The position numbers and the translations under genes were made by a program. This document shows, in pieces, positions 6,001-6,908 of a stretch of DNA of 6,908 bases; position 1 is the stretch's first letter; each line of letters opens with the position of its first letter. The notes under the pieces were generated by a model, which did no database searches, was not told where the DNA came from, and worked only from the letters and a program-made list of their open reading frames with translations. The stretch is from Alphaproteobacteria bacterium (GTDB taxonomy: Bacteria; Pseudomonadota; Alphaproteobacteria; Micavibrionales; Micavibrionaceae). The stretch lies in assembly GCA_030427765.1 (NCBI GenBank), contig JAUICS010000070.1, positions 1 to 6,908 of the forward strand, given 5' to 3'.

Positions 6001-6908
6001 TTGAGCGTCGCGCAAAACGATACGATTTATGCGCTCGCCACCGGCCATGCCAAGGCGGCGGTGGCGGTTGTGCGTACGTCCGGACCGATGGTGTTTCAGG
6101 TTCTGAATATTCTTACGCAGGATAGATTGTCGAATATACAGCCGCGGTATGTTTCTTTGGCGCGTTTAAAATGTCCGGTTTCCGGTCAGATTATTGATCA
6201 GGCGCTGGTTGTGGCATTCAAAGGGCCGTCCAGTTACACGGGTGAAGATGTGGTTGAGTATAATTTGCATGGCGGCCGCGCCGTTGTGCAGCGGTTTTTG
6301 TTGATATTGTCAGGCATTGACGGTCTGCGGGAGGCCGAGCCCGGTGAATTTACAAAACGTGCGTTTGTAAATGGCAAGCTTGATTTGACGGCGGCCGAAG
6401 CCGTGGCCGATTTGATAGATGCCGAAACGGAGATGCAACATATGCAGGCGCTGGATCAACTCGGCGGCGGCTTGGCAGATATTTATAAGGGCTGGGCCGA
6501 GAGTTTGAAAAAGGCGCTGGCGTACACCGAGGCCACGATCGATTTTCCGGATGAGGACATTCCGTTTGATGATATTCATGCGCAAATTTCACCGCATGTT
6601 AATGCGGTTGTTACAGGTATTTCCGGCCATTTGGACGATGCGTGCGTGGGGGAGCGTATTCGCGACGGTTTCCGTGTTGTTATTTTGGGTGAGCCGAATG
6701 CTGGAAAATCCAGCCTTCTGAATGCTATGGCGAAGCGTGACATATGCATTACATCGGATATTGCCGGCACAACGCGCGATGTGATTGAGGCATACTTAAA
6801 TGTTGAGGGGTATCCGGTTATTTTAGTCGATACCGCAGGGTTACGTCCCGAGGATATGAATCCGTCTGCAAATAATCAGGATATTATTGAAGGTGAGGGA
6901 ATACGACG
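6001..6908 (+). CDS. mnmE: tRNA modification GTPase MnmE, N-terminal 302 residues (runs off right edge)
   Basis: MnmE works with MnmG to place the (carboxymethyl)aminomethyl group on C5 of the wobble uridine of certain tRNAs, using a methylene-tetrahydrofolate-derived carbon. The N-terminal folate-binding domain is clear: NDTIYALAT at 6-14 and SYTGEDVVEYNLHGG at 78-92. The helical domain begins with PGEFTKRAFVNGKLDLTAAE (114-133). The G domain has the P-loop GEPNAGKSS (230-238), G2 motif GTTRD (256-260) and G3 motif DTAG (277-280). The G4 motif and the C-terminal cysteine fall outside the window. The start is TTG at 6001, directly after the upstream stop, because the family N-terminus (xxxNDTI) begins there and the same frame is closed upstream. 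The switch II region after DTAG is about 8 residues longer than in E. coli, but the glutamate equivalent to E. coli E282 (E297) is retained. Confidence 0.95.
   Translation, partial: MSVAQNDTIYALATGHAKAAVAVVRTSGPMVFQVLNILTQDRLSNIQPRYVSLARLKCPVSGQIIDQALVVAFKGPSSYTGEDVVEYNLHGGRAVVQRFLLILSGIDGLREAEPGEFTKRAFVNGKLDLTAAEAVADLIDAETEMQHMQALDQLGGGLADIYKGWAESLKKALAYTEATIDFPDEDIPFDDIHAQISPHVNAVVTGISGHLDDACVGERIRDGFRVVILGEPNAGKSSLLNAMAKRDICITSDIAGTTRDVIEAYLNVEGYPVILVDTAGLRPEDMNPSANNQDIIEGEGIR

Noticed and set aside
5707..6048. Minus-strand 113-codon frame opposite the DUF6489-like gene
   Set aside because: It covers a gene with a recognised conserved product and also overlaps the start of mnmE. The His/Phe/Leu-rich product looks like an antisense shadow.
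6310..6770. Minus-strand frames opposite mnmE
   Set aside because: The plus-strand MnmE domains are unmistakable here, so these are shadows.

Overview
The window looks like chromosomal DNA of an alphaproteobacterium of moderate GC content. The evidence is the style of the RsmB N-terminus, a lipoprotein family I associate with Alphaproteobacteria, a DUF6489-type small protein directly in front of mnmE, and a perfect 16-bp chromosomal parS centromere site. No phage, transposase, CRISPR, rRNA or tRNA is visible. A more exact taxon cannot be given from the sequence alone.

Layout. (1) 1-1383, minus strand: a secreted lipoprotein gene (499-1383) followed by the 5' part of rsmB (1-371, running off the left edge). 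The 127-nt gap between them holds a long inverted repeat (405-473). (2) 1500-2486, plus strand: ispH, divergent from the lipoprotein gene, with a promoter-like element so close to the ATG that the mRNA may be leaderless. (3) 2500-5607, minus strand: a 635-aa membrane-anchored protein of unknown function (3700-5607), then, 27 nt downstream, a PLP-dependent cystathionine gamma-synthase-like enzyme (2500-3672) whose 3' end faces that of ispH across 13 nt. (4) 5608-5724: a divergent intergenic region carrying parS at 5625-5640. (5) 5725-6908, plus strand: the DUF6489-like gene, followed without any gap by mnmE, which starts on TTG and runs off the right edge.

Functionally most genes are housekeeping: 16S rRNA methylation (RsmB), tRNA wobble-uridine modification (MnmE), isoprenoid precursor synthesis (IspH) and sulfur amino acid metabolism (MetB-like). 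In many alphaproteobacteria mnmE is followed by mnmG, rsmG, parA and parB near the replication origin. The parS site just upstream of mnmE therefore suggests an origin-proximal segregation region, with parAB probably a few kb to the right, outside the window. The least explained items are the unknown two-helix membrane protein whose start codon lies 17 bp from parS, and the 18-bp inverted repeat in front of rsmB.
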